Source: Purshia tridentata (Eukaryota > Streptophyta > Magnoliopsida > Rosales > Rosaceae). From it: a stretch of 54,973 nucleotides of DNA. The stretch spans positions 1-54,973 of the forward strand of contig QANT01006727.1 in assembly GCA_003254885.1 (NCBI GenBank). The letters run 5' to 3'. This document shows, piece by piece, positions 35,317 through 46,800 of this stretch. The position numbers and the translations under genes were made by a program. Below the pieces are notes generated by a model. That model did no database searches. It was not told where the DNA came from and saw only the letters and a list, made by a program, of their open reading frames with translations. Each line of letters begins with the position of its first letter. The first letter of the stretch is position 1.

Positions 35317-36130
35317 TGAGGTATCCTACATTTAGGTTAGATATATATATACATCTAACCTGATCAATATTTATTTCTTCAACCCAACATATTCAAATAT
35401 TATGTTAATACCATATTTGTGAACCAGCAATATTTATACACTTGGTACAGTTGCAAGGAACACAATTGGACAAACCAACTCATATTATAATATAATAAAG
35501 GTGGTGTTTATTGTCTATGTATGTGACATTATACCCTGACATAGTATATTATCATACTGTCAATTTAACATTACACATTTACTTAAAAATTCACCTAATG
35601 AATAAATTAACAGTCTCAAAAAATTCAAAATAATAAATTAATTAGGTCAGGTTTTTTCTCTTTGATATTCCCATATCTTTTCATTTAATTCTATGCTTTC
35701 TGGGGAGCATTAAATCTTAAACATGCATGCATATGCCCCAACCTGAACCCAGCAAAGACATGTATCAGTTACTCAATGCCATGATGTTGCTTACCATATA
35801 TTGCCAAGCAAATTAAGTTCTTCCAGCGGTGCAGATCCCAATCATAATTATTAAAGTTTTGGATTCTAATGCAAAAATACCCAAATTTTGGGGTCAGATA
35901 GGAATACACCACAACTATAGTAGACTATGGCAGATTGGCAGCAAAGAGACTACTCAGACAGTCAAGACTTACTAAAAAATAAAAAGTAAAACCACAACCG
36001 AAAAAATAAACAAAGAAAGTTTCCTGGGCTTTCTTCTGGATTTATTGGTTGACAGCTACCAAATACATCCATATTATTTGACTTTGATTTTTTCCCTCTT
36101 TTGGACTTTTTAGACTCCTCCCTCATACTT
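35317..36130. other. Upstream region of the U-box gene
   Basis: A perfect-looking palindrome AGGTTAGAT...ATCTAACCT lies at about 35334-35361. Otherwise AT-rich DNA without genes. Confidence 0.5.
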
Positions 36131-36136
36131 TATATG
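36131..36136 (+). promoter_or_regulatory. TATA box of the U-box gene
   Basis: TATATG within CTTTATATGAAAG, about 85 bases before the ATG at 36217; position and context are typical. Confidence 0.4.
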
Positions 36137-36216
36137 AAAGCTTTGATGTTATAAAGTAACCTCATATCCCCAACTCTCTTTGGACCCTTTCACTTGCATA
36201 GTTTTCAGTTCATGCA

Positions 36217-37518
36217 ATGGATGATGGTAGAGAGATATTGGAGAGAAAAGCTTCAGATCCAGGCATGGAGGACTTTCCTCCATACCATTTCAGATGTCCC
36301 ATTTCGATGGAGCTCATGAAGGACCCTGTCACCATCACGACTGGGGTCACATACGAACGTCTGAACATTGAGAGATGGTTCTTCACCTACAAGAAGAAAA
36401 CATGCCCAGCCACAATGCAAGGAATTGAAAATTATGATACAATTCCAAACCACACCCTCAAGAGGCTCATTGTTGCATGGCAAAGCAAAGAGGATTCTAA
36501 ATCTGCTTCCTCTTCATCAACATGTCCACCAATGCCTTCTTTGAAACACGATGAGATAAAAGCGCTTCTCAACACCATCATGTCATCCCCATTCAAGGTG
36601 AGTTCATTGAAAAAACTCCGGTCCATCATTGAAATGGGTGATGAGACAAAAAATGATTTCATTCGATCCAATGGGGTCGAAGTTCTCGTTCAAATCCTTA
36701 ACCAAGTTCTCGTGGAGAGCTCGGATTTCGTAACATTCAGAGCCTGCGAGGAGGCTCTGAACGTTCTCCACCAACTTCCTATATTGGAGGAGGAAGAAGG
36801 AAAGAGTACCTTTCATTTGTTATCGAAACAAGAATCCACCATATCAATGTCCATCATGCTTCAGCGGGGAAGCGCTGAGGCACGGCTTCATACAATTACC
36901 ATATTCCGGAAAATGGCGAAAACCAATTACGATTGGAACTTTGTAACACAAGACCAAGGTATAGATTTCTTTAAGTCCTTGTTGGAGCTTGTTTCGGATG
37001 AAATTTGTAGCAAGGCAAGTTCACGTGCCTTGGAGGTCTTGATTGAAATTTCGAGGGCATCAAAGAAAAACAAGTTGAGGGCAATTGAAGCAGGTGCAAT
37101 TTGTGTGCTAATAGAGCTACTGCCAGACTCATTCAATCGATCCAAGTGTGAGAAAATATTGCAATTGATTAAGTTGCTTTGTGAATGTGCTGAAGGACGG
37201 CTGGCCTTGGTGGAACATGGCATGGGCCTTGTTGCCATTTCCAAAATGTTGCTACTTGTTTCCAGTGCTGCCACAAAGATTGGGGTGAAGATCATCTGGT
37301 TGGTTTGTAATTTCCACCCAACTGAGAGCGTATTGGAGGAAATGTTGATTTATGGGTCAGTGAAGAAGCTTCTGGCATTGTTGCATATGGATGGCAGATC
37401 TTCTACCAAGGATAGGGTGGTGAAGATCTTCAAGATGCATGGCAACACATGGAAAAGATACCCATGCTTCCCTTGTGATTTTAAGGACTACTTGGGATTT
37501 GTGAATGATTCTAGCTAA
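36217..37518 (+). CDS. U-box/ARM-repeat E3 ubiquitin ligase, PUB22/23/24-like
   Basis: Intronless, 433 aa. The U-box spans about residues 17-92: FRCPISMELMKDPVTITTG, then TYER..IERWF, TCPATMQ and IPNHTLKRLI. The rest is helical and Leu-rich, as in the ARM repeats of plant U-box proteins. The U-box recruits a ubiquitin-loaded E2 and the ARM region binds the target. Members of this group dampen immune and drought responses in Arabidopsis and are stress-induced, intronless genes of similar length. The usual CPVT reads CPAT here, a mild change. Start chosen as the first ATG before the U-box, just downstream of a TATA box. Which of the PUB22/23/24 members is closest cannot be decided by eye. Four antisense frames overlap it and are shadows. 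Confidence 0.9.
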   Translation: MDDGREILERKASDPGMEDFPPYHFRCPISMELMKDPVTITTGVTYERLNIERWFFTYKKKTCPATMQGIENYDTIPNHTLKRLIVAWQSKEDSKSASSSSTCPPMPSLKHDEIKALLNTIMSSPFKVSSLKKLRSIIEMGDETKNDFIRSNGVEVLVQILNQVLVESSDFVTFRACEEALNVLHQLPILEEEEGKSTFHLLSKQESTISMSIMLQRGSAEARLHTITIFRKMAKTNYDWNFVTQDQGIDFFKSLLELVSDEICSKASSRALEVLIEISRASKKNKLRAIEAGAICVLIELLPDSFNRSKCEKILQLIKLLCECAEGRLALVEHGMGLVAISKMLLLVSSAATKIGVKIIWLVCNFHPTESVLEEMLIYGSVKKLLALLHMDGRSSTKDRVVKIFKMHGNTWKRYPCFPCDFKDYLGFVNDSS

Positions 37519-38299
37519 TTAGAGTTTTTTTTTTCTTTCTTTCATTTTTTGTATTAAATTTCAAATATTACATCAATATACAATTTTATCAAGAAAGTCT
37601 GAACTGGTAATCTGTAATCATGTTGGAAAATAAATTTAGAATATAAATCTTCTTTTATCTGCAATATGGGAACATAAAATGCTTATATTGTCAAACTGTG
37701 ATTCTAAAGAATAATTAATTAGATTAATTCTTATCTGAATTTGTGATTAAAATTAACAATTTAACAATATAATATTTTATTTAATATATAAAAAAGGAAA
37801 TGCATGTGCTTCTCTAGATTTGCTTTAAATCCTTATTTTCCCTATTAATATTGTAATGCGTACACGATATAATTTATAGCTGGGTAAGAATTAACTAAGA
37901 TAGACAGAATTTCGGGCTTCCAGGAAACCATGCTAAATCATAGCCATAATTTTATGGAGAAGTACACAGTTCATTGCATATTCCTCAAAGAGGAATAAGT
38001 GACAGATAATTGAGATTGAGATTGAGATCGAGTTCTGCCAACATAACGGTGAAAAAAATAATTTATAAGCGTTCATATTCGGGATGAGTGATTCCAAATA
38101 TAGAAATTTAGTTAATATTATAAAAGTAAATTATCTTATTGAATTACTAAGAAAACATAACATAAATATTATTTTGAAAACATGGATTTCATATGTTTTA
38201 TTGTGCATGGTCGATCGTTTCAAATATATTTTCTTACAACATGCATCGCCAATTCCCCGACTTTTGGCAGCGACTTGCACCTTTGCCCCAAAACAATTG
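37519..38299. other. PUB 3' region and intergenic DNA
   Basis: AT-rich; probable 3' UTR at the start. No gene recognised; the 74-codon frame at 38084-38308 is unsupported. Confidence 0.5.
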
Positions 38300-38416
38300 G
38301 GTACTTAATTAGTATAGGCGATGCGATTGTAGTCGTCCCCAATACTTTTTGAGGATGAATTTTTGGCTTTTGGCGACGAATTTTGGTTGCCGTTAAAAAT
38401 GAAATTTCTTGTAGAG
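38300..38416. mobile_element. Terminal fragment of a CACTA-type transposon
   Basis: The sequence ends AAATTTCTTGTAGAG; on the minus strand CTCTACAAGAAATTT, which differs by one base from the CACTACAAGAAATTT end common in plant CACTA elements. Inward lie repeated GGCGACGAATTTT / GGCAGCGAC-type words, like CACTA subterminal repeats. The other end was not found. Confidence 0.5.
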
Positions 38417-40806
38417 GCATGTACTTTCATAGTTAAAATTAATCTAATGAGAGGTCAACTCATAAATTAAAGAAAATACTAAATTAATATACATCGAGTC
38501 TAAAAACTCCAACTAAATCATCGATTAAAGACTGTTCACAACAATGGAGATTAGACAATGATAGAGAGACCTAGTTCCAAAAAATGGTTAAAATAAAATT
38601 TACAGTAACGACTCTGAGTCCATTTCTACATTCTCGATCTATCTCACTTTAGGCCATTAGAACATCCTCACATTGATCGTAAATCCATTTCAAATTGATT
38701 ATATCAATGTGTTTTATAACTTTGTATAGCTAAGTATCTAGCTAGCTTTATTGCCATAATCCAATTATTTTAAATCATTAATTTCATATAAATGTAAAAG
38801 TATTAATTTGATGATGAAATTATATATATGTCAAAATCACACTGATGTTTTTTTCTTTTGGGAGTTGAAATCACATTGTTTAGAAAATGGCTCATGTCAG
38901 CTCCCACTTTTTCAAATATGGTACTACAATTCAAATTGAAAATGGTATATGGTTTAGAGAGATGTTGGTGGAATTTTCTCATCTGTCCTCTTTATTTCTA
39001 GGTATTGTTGGACTGTTGGACGTTGTTACTGTGTGGGAATGCTATAATTAAGTTATGTTCTTGCAGGTCTGACCAGTGACCAAGACCCCAACTACCAGCT
39101 TGCTTGATATACAACTAAAACTACTTTCATTTGTTGTAAATTTACCATTATTAGAAGGAAATCAACTATACATAGGTTGCATGAATATATAATTGTGGTG
39201 CATCATCTCAAAAAAAGTATCAAATCTTTTCTACTACAATTTAAGATGGGCCTCCACACCTATATCAATGTGTGTGAATGTTATAATTAAACTCTTTGTT
39301 TCCTCACCACTTAAGTATATAAGTTCTGATGAACATAGTTAAAAGACACACATTCAAGTCATTGGATCATACATCAATGAATGAGATGTATAACGCAGTT
39401 TTTTATGTTTGGCTGAGAAAAATGAATTACAACACAAACTCATGAGTACAACGTACCTGACTCAAAACACCCGAAATGACCGTAAGGAATGAGCAATAAA
39501 GGTAGAATCTGCCGTGAATTTAGCAATTAACATACAGAAAGATAAAGTCAAATAAGTTTTGAATCTCCTTCAATAACTATTTTCAAATAGCCTTCTCTTA
39601 AAGCACTTGTAGTTCAATACTTTTGGTTTTCAAAGAGTACGTAGTTGTGTATAAGTGAGAAAGATAAATTTCCAGCGAATTATTTTATCAACTAAAGCAA
39701 AGTTGCTAGCAGAGAATTTCTGTGTTTCCTGATAAACTTTGAGTCTCGTCTCAAAAAGAAAAGATAGTCAATTTGTACAAGAAGTTTCTATTTGAACTGG
39801 CCATCCTAGTTAAAGCAGCAGCTGCTGCTGCCTAAATATTAAATTGAGAACCATGACTTTTGGACACATGCTGTTCAAGAGGTTATTAGTTGCCTAGTTG
39901 GTGTGCCGAAGATACACTTCTATACGATTGAGCATAGTTTAATGTGCAAGCATTACAATTGTACAAATGATTATATATAAATAACAAAATGCAATTTGGG
40001 TTTCATTTTCTGACCCAAAAGTCTTGGGACTGACCCATTAGTTAAAAACTCTACCAAGAGCATACATTCATATTTATCCAAAAAAGAAAAACATACATTC
40101 ATGCAAGGAATTGCAACTTACTTTTTTCTTCGCTTGCTAAAAATATAATGAAATTTATCTTTTCTCACTCTTTGTCTGAAACTCAAATCACATCACATCG
40201 GATGCACAAATAATATATTCTATGTACTTATATTGGCATCTAACAAGCCTTTACCAATTGGTGTCTTCCATTTCAGTGTTTCAAATTTGTAAAATCATGG
40301 TGTCAGAAACACAAAATCCATAGGCAGCTTAGACTCAAGTAGTCAACTGGGTGATTAAGATTGCTGGATATTTCAGAAGATGCTAGTGCCTGTTCTTGCA
40401 GATATTGTTTACAAACAAGCTTGAGTGTGCCAAAAACTTCAATGCAAGACTGCACCTTAAAGCTTGAGTGTAAATTGCAAGTTGAAAAAAATGCTTCCCA
40501 ATAGGGAAAGGAAAATAAAACAGGACATTAATATAATCAGAATGCCTCTTTTAATACATTGTATAAATATGCATCTTTATATGCTTTTAAATCCAATTGT
40601 AAGTACTGATTTATTTCACCTAGACCAGCAGCCATGGGATTATGGAAATTTAATGTGGCTGATACAAGACCTACTATATGGATGAATATCAGGCTGTAAC
40701 ATGAATTAGAGTGGTTTGTCTCTATTTAACTGCTGACATAAGATCTCAAACTAAATAGCCTGCACATGCTAAAAGGTTTCAGTAGGCAAAAACACCATGA
40801 CATCAC
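38417..40806. other. Intergenic DNA between convergent PUB and CHY1 genes
   Basis: No gene or complete mobile element recognised in about 2.4 kb. The last few hundred bases (about 40450-40806) are the likely 3' UTR of the minus-strand CHY1 gene. Confidence 0.5.
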
Positions 40807-43800
40807 TCAAAGCTTCGCAATGGCAGTTACAGGCAAGTTGGATCTTGCAGGCAGTTTTAAGTCTTCCCATTCTTCATCATCCATCTTGGAGAAGTACTGC
40901 TCAACCATATGGTCTGTGATGAGATCCAACTTAGAAGGCTCCCACTGGGTTGAAGACCAAAACGAAGGAAACCAAAGAAAAACTAAGTCCAAGTTGTAGA
41001 AATATAAATATATATATATATATACACACACACATATTTGTACGATCCACAGACATATATGCATGTATGCACGCATATATATACACACATATATACATGT
41101 GGGACAATTCTCTAGATTGGATCTCCACAAACTTGAGTTTATGGACCTTTTTGTTGGGATCACACCCTAATGTAATGCAATGATCTAAACCATTCACTTT
41201 TTAGAACTCCATTTAAGAATCATCCTTCAGAACAATTAACCAAATCGAAAACCTAAAAGTCATCTAATTGTGATCAAATTAGCAGAAATTGCCCATGTGT
41301 CCAATAAATTTGAAACAAAAACGATGATAATCAAATGGCTAGATGTTTTCAATTTGCCTTTTTTTTTTTTGCAGGAATGATTCTTAAAGGACCTGAACAA
41401 TGGACGCTTCAGATGATTGGACAAGATTATTGTCCAATTAAGTCCACAAACTCAAGTTTGTGGAATGTCCAGTTAAGAGCTCGGATGTATACATGCGTGT
41501 CTAATTGTCTACATATGTAAATGGGAAACAGAATGACCATCTACCTTTGGGTTCCTATCCTTATCCAATAAAATAGCTCTGCAACCCTGTAAATAGCAGC
41601 GAGGTTTAATCACCCAAAAGAAAAAGAATAATTATGAAAGGAAAAATATGTGAGTAAGCTGAACCTCTCTGAAGTCCTTGCTGACTTCTCCTCGCAAAAC
41701 ATGACAAACCATTCTATATTCACGAACAAGGCATTGACCAACTCCCTGGAGCCTTCCTTCTCTAATCTAGAATTGCAATGCCAAAATTAATATCAAGCCT
41801 ACAATTTTGCAAAATTCAAGCTCTTACAACATAAAGTTTCTTAATATTTGTTCTCAAAAATTAATTTGTCATGGAATTTAAATTTCTAGTTTTAGGTGAC
41901 ATTTAGAATACCTCATTTTATGCTTAGGCAAAAGTAAAAAAGAAATACCTAATTTTTCATTTATGTATATTTGCCTTTCCCAACAGTCTATTTGAGATAT
42001 TAATCTGGCCCTTCATGAGTTTAGAGCATGGTGTATCACCAATACAAATATATAGGGCTGAACAATACTTGGGTACTGAGTAATGATCAATCAGGACCTT
42101 TTCATCCATACAAGTTCATGTAATCCAATAATATATTATACATGTCATTTTATAAATATTTACATGGGTTTTGGTTGTTGGGTTAGGAAAAGAAGGAAGA
42201 GAATGGATGTTCCATTGCTTGTTTAGAAAGTTCTGTTTAATATAATGAACATGTAGTAATTTTATTGGACTACAAGTATGTAAGGATGAGAATGTCCTGA
42301 CTGGTCAGAACTAAGGATTGTTCTATAGGGCTGACTAATTAGTTTCTAATTTGAGCTATTATTGAAAACTCACTTTACTCCCGATAAAATGTTGTCCATC
42401 TAGCTTCAGTTCAATAATAAGAAGATGATGGCCATGAATGACATCAATTTTTTGGTATACAATTACGACAATACAAATCATTTTAGAGTGAACTTTTGGA
42501 ACCCTATACCAAATGCCCTGTGCATAACAAGCAATCTATATCTTGCCTATATAAGGAGAAGGCCAAAACCCTTTTCTTTTGGAGCTGAGATGTACCAGAT
42601 AACCAATAATGCTTCAAAATGTAGGAACTGCTGCTATGCTATTTCATGCTTCAACACAAAGTACTCATATCATTTTGATACTTGAGAATTAATTAAGAGC
42701 AATTATAAAAAATGCTGCAAACATACTGATCTCAAAGAAATCTTCAAACTCATGGGTGATGCCTTCTTCAGTGATTGAATTGTTGAAGATAACCAATCAT
42801 TCACCCTGTTTGTAGCCTCCTTCTCCTTCAATAGGAAGCATAAGGTATAGTCAAGTAAAGGGTATATTCTTCACCAGCGACCACATAGAAAACACTAAAA
42901 GTAAACTATTTTAGTACAGAACCAAGTAATTAACAAACTTTCCAAGGATACAGAACACACAAAATATCAAACTAACTTTTCCAATATCTTAAATTTTCAA
43001 ATCGTGGACTTACTAGCATAGATAAAATTTCTTCTACTGTTCTTCGTGAAAAGCACTTGTCAATAACATGCATCCTGTAACCAAAAGAAACGAATAACAT
43101 ATTTCAAACTTGTCATTTTTACGAATAAATAACCGGTTCATCAACAAACAATTGGTTTAATTGAACTAACAGAATCATTAATTTCACGAGTATGCAATGG
43201 ATTTGTTAAGCTTGATAAAAACCCATTAAGACGTAGCTACTTTCCTTAATGTGCACAACAAACTACCAATTTCATCAATTGAAATGTATACATGCATAGC
43301 AATTTAGACATTCCAAACATGAAAATGTGCTTCTAATATGAACATTAAGGCCTCATTTGGTGCATAAGATAGTATTGGATAGAATAAATGACTAAATTCA
43401 TGTGTATTCAAGAAAGAAGTTTCTAACTTAAAGTTATAACATATATTAAGATGGACTAATCATAGGTTGAAACTTATTCCTTCCCCCCCCGGGGCGAAAA
43501 ACCACAAAATGGGAGGATTAAACAATCCATCTTCTTCCTATCTTCTTCATTCAATTTAGGACACATCATTCATGTTGTTCCATGAAGTCACATGATTTAA
43601 CCATTTATTCTATCCAATATTATCCTATGTACCAAAGGAGGCCTAAGAATATTGTGCAATTTGAGGAACTAGGTGATGGCCAAGGTTTTGTGGTGGTGAT
43701 ACAATTTTGTGAGCTGTGCTGCAGCTCCAAGAGTGATTATATATTCTTGTGTATTCCATCGACAATTCTACAGTGAGTAAATATGATTCATGCAGAACAG

Positions 43801-46800
43801 TAAATTCACTAAAGTGTTAGGTTCAGATACAACATTACAAATGAATTACAGTGCAAAAGATTCAGAAGACCCAAATAAAAGATATTAGAGAAGAAATACT
43901 CACTGGTGATAAGCACTTTTCGCTTTCAGAGCAGGATGCTGTGAGTATTCATCCATAATTGCTGAAATAGTGGCAAAATCACTTGAATCTACCTTGCATA
44001 GAGCTTCTTCTAACAAAGACAATCTCTGTTCACCAATGAAACACAGAAAATGAACTCAAAATAACTAAGTAGCCTTCAAATAATTGAAGGGAAAATAATT
44101 TACATTTAATTCAGAGAGAAATGAAATTTAACTAAGAAAGCATAACTGGTTTAACAACAAGAATTACAACATATCTAAAGTATTACCAGGTCACAGAGAC
44201 TCTAAATTATAATTATATTCTAGGGTCAAGAGGCAACTCTAAACTCAAAATAGACATGAAGAAAGTGCATAGACCTTTCTGAAGGGAAGTAATGCCTGCC
44301 TTCTAATTAAAAATGAAAAACAAAAGTTCCCCTCATTTTCTATTATGTATACATTTTAACACAAATCTAAATAGATTCCTTTACCCACATTTTCCTGCCA
44401 GAAGCTTCCCTTAGCAATAAGACTCCCCAACCCCAGTGTCCAGGCCACCTTCCTTTCCTCTCTGTCATGTCAGTTGAGTTCTTTTTGTTCTTTGACCTTA
44501 AGTTTTACCCATATTCTTTTGAAAGTACTTTGAGGAAGTTTCCTCGGCAATATGAAAGCATTTGTGGGTTTTAGTTTAAGATTACACAAGAATTAACTCG
44601 AGTTTTCCAGACATTGTAACAGCTCTGCAGAAAGCTGCTCAATGTGCTCATGCCAGGATTTTGACTTCTGACCTATGAAAATGCCATTGTTCACCCTCCT
44701 CCCAACCATTTTCACCTGAATTTTGCAGCTTATCTACCAGAAATTCCTCATAACAATATTTCTTATAGGAACCAATACTAAAATCTAGAGGTGTTTGGTG
44801 ATATAATTGTTCAAGTGAGAAGAGGGAAGTATATTAAAAATAACAAAAGGAAAAGTATATCGACTTAAAAACACACGACAGTCAACATAACCCAAGTCTG
44901 TGACTCATTGCAATTCTGCACCAACTAGGCATAAAAAAGCTAGAAAATAATGTGCACAAAATTCCCAAAAGGAAGCAAAACCATGCTGATACTTCTTCTG
45001 AAGTTATGATTCTCAACCATCATAATTCCTAAACTAAACAAATTATCATCTTGTTAAATGTCAAATATGATCATTGGTATATAATAACACCAATAATAAA
45101 AGGATGTAGCATACAGTTGAGGGAACAAAGTGAGTTGCAAGACCACAAGCAAGCATTTCAGCACCATCCAATCTGGCACCTGTAAGACCAACATATTCTC
45201 CTGCCACATATTTAGGAGTGGGGGAGATGAATAAGAGTAAAAAGAGTTTCTACAAAGTTCAATATCAAACACAATAACTGAGAGATAGGAAGATCATTGA
45301 TATATCATATGATTACAACAAACAAACAAACAAACAAACAAACAAACATGAAAATAAAATTGAGAAAAGAGATTTAAAAGCTATATAATCATTAAAAAAA
45401 ATAAAAAACATTCATGGATTTACTTGATAAAAGATGGGGAATTAAAAGTCAAAGAAAACTCTAAAATAAACAACAAGAAAAATCTATATCAATTTAAAAT
45501 TTAATTATATTTTTGTGTGACTCTTGTGACAAACATTAAATAAATGAAACAATAAAATAACTTTTAAATTGTAAATGAAAAAAAAAATCATGGTAGTATG
45601 CTTCTTATAATAAGCAAAATCTTTTATCTTGTAAGAAACACCCTTTTAATAAACAAGGCATACCTAAGGTCATAAGTTTGAGTAGTATTTTTAATACTAT
45701 ATTATATGAGGCATCTAGCTGAAATTTTTATTAACAAATATGATGGCAATATCTAGTAGTAACTTTTCTGGGCAAATATGATGGTATGAACTATAAAGTA
45801 AAAAGTGTACTACATATTAATGTTGACAGCTAGACAAAGACAATACATTTCAAGTGTGTACAGAGTAAAGACTAAGTTCAAATATTGCTCGCTCGCAATG
45901 TGAAGCATTACACCTTTTTTCTGACAATCATGCATATTACTAAAGAGGATTAAACTTGTCCCTTTTTTTGGTAAAGGTTGGTATTTTAAAAATTGTTTTG
46001 TAAATTTGAGGCTTAAAACTTTCACTCAGTATGATTTCCTTCTTTTTTCTCTACACTTCCTGTTTACATTAGAACTGCTCCCATTTTGGCGCTTTTCAAT
46101 AATCTTATATTAATCATACAAAAGGTAGTGAAGAAAAGCAAAAGATTTACTTTATAACACAAGTCCAGAGATCAAAGATATAACAGGGATTACCAAAGAA
46201 TCCAGGAAGTCTGGACAAGTAGTAGGAGGCACCTACATCTGGAAAGAGTCCCAAAGCTGTTTCTGGCATTGCGAAGACCTGCAAAGGTTAATGAGAAATA
46301 CAAAGGATTAAGAACCAGCTACTTTAAAGAGGATAGCCTCCTAATTGCCTTCCCAAATGAACTAAACAATCTAAATGGATCTACTGGTAAATTGTCATGA
46401 ACTGCATCATCATATTCCACTAGCTTGGAACACCCACAGACATGGTATAAATATCACAGTGCATGGAGGATCAGATAAAAGTGGCATGAAACTTCTTCAA
46501 ACAATTGAAAAAATTTCTAGCTTTTCCATAAAGAATAAAATCTAGTGTTTCTCATCTTCCCAATAAAAATTTCAAACCAAAGACTCACATTATACAGATA
46601 GCTTGGGATTTTATTCATTGCCCCCCACTCTTGCATAAAAATGGCAACTTATGTGCCTTCCTTGTGTGCTTGTTATTTAGTCTGCCATATAGTGCAAAAA
46701 TAAAATCCTCAATTATCCACTACAAAATATTTCATTCTATACTTTAAAATGTCCAATGTACGCCATCAATCTTTTTCACACATTTCAGCATACGCTTTAA

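Noticed and set aside
36253..37295. Several open frames on the minus strand
   Set aside because: They are antisense shadows of the U-box gene, which has family-conserved residues on the plus strand.
45314..45349. CRISPR-like array
   Set aside because: It is a simple CAAA tetranucleotide run without spacers, in a plant intron.
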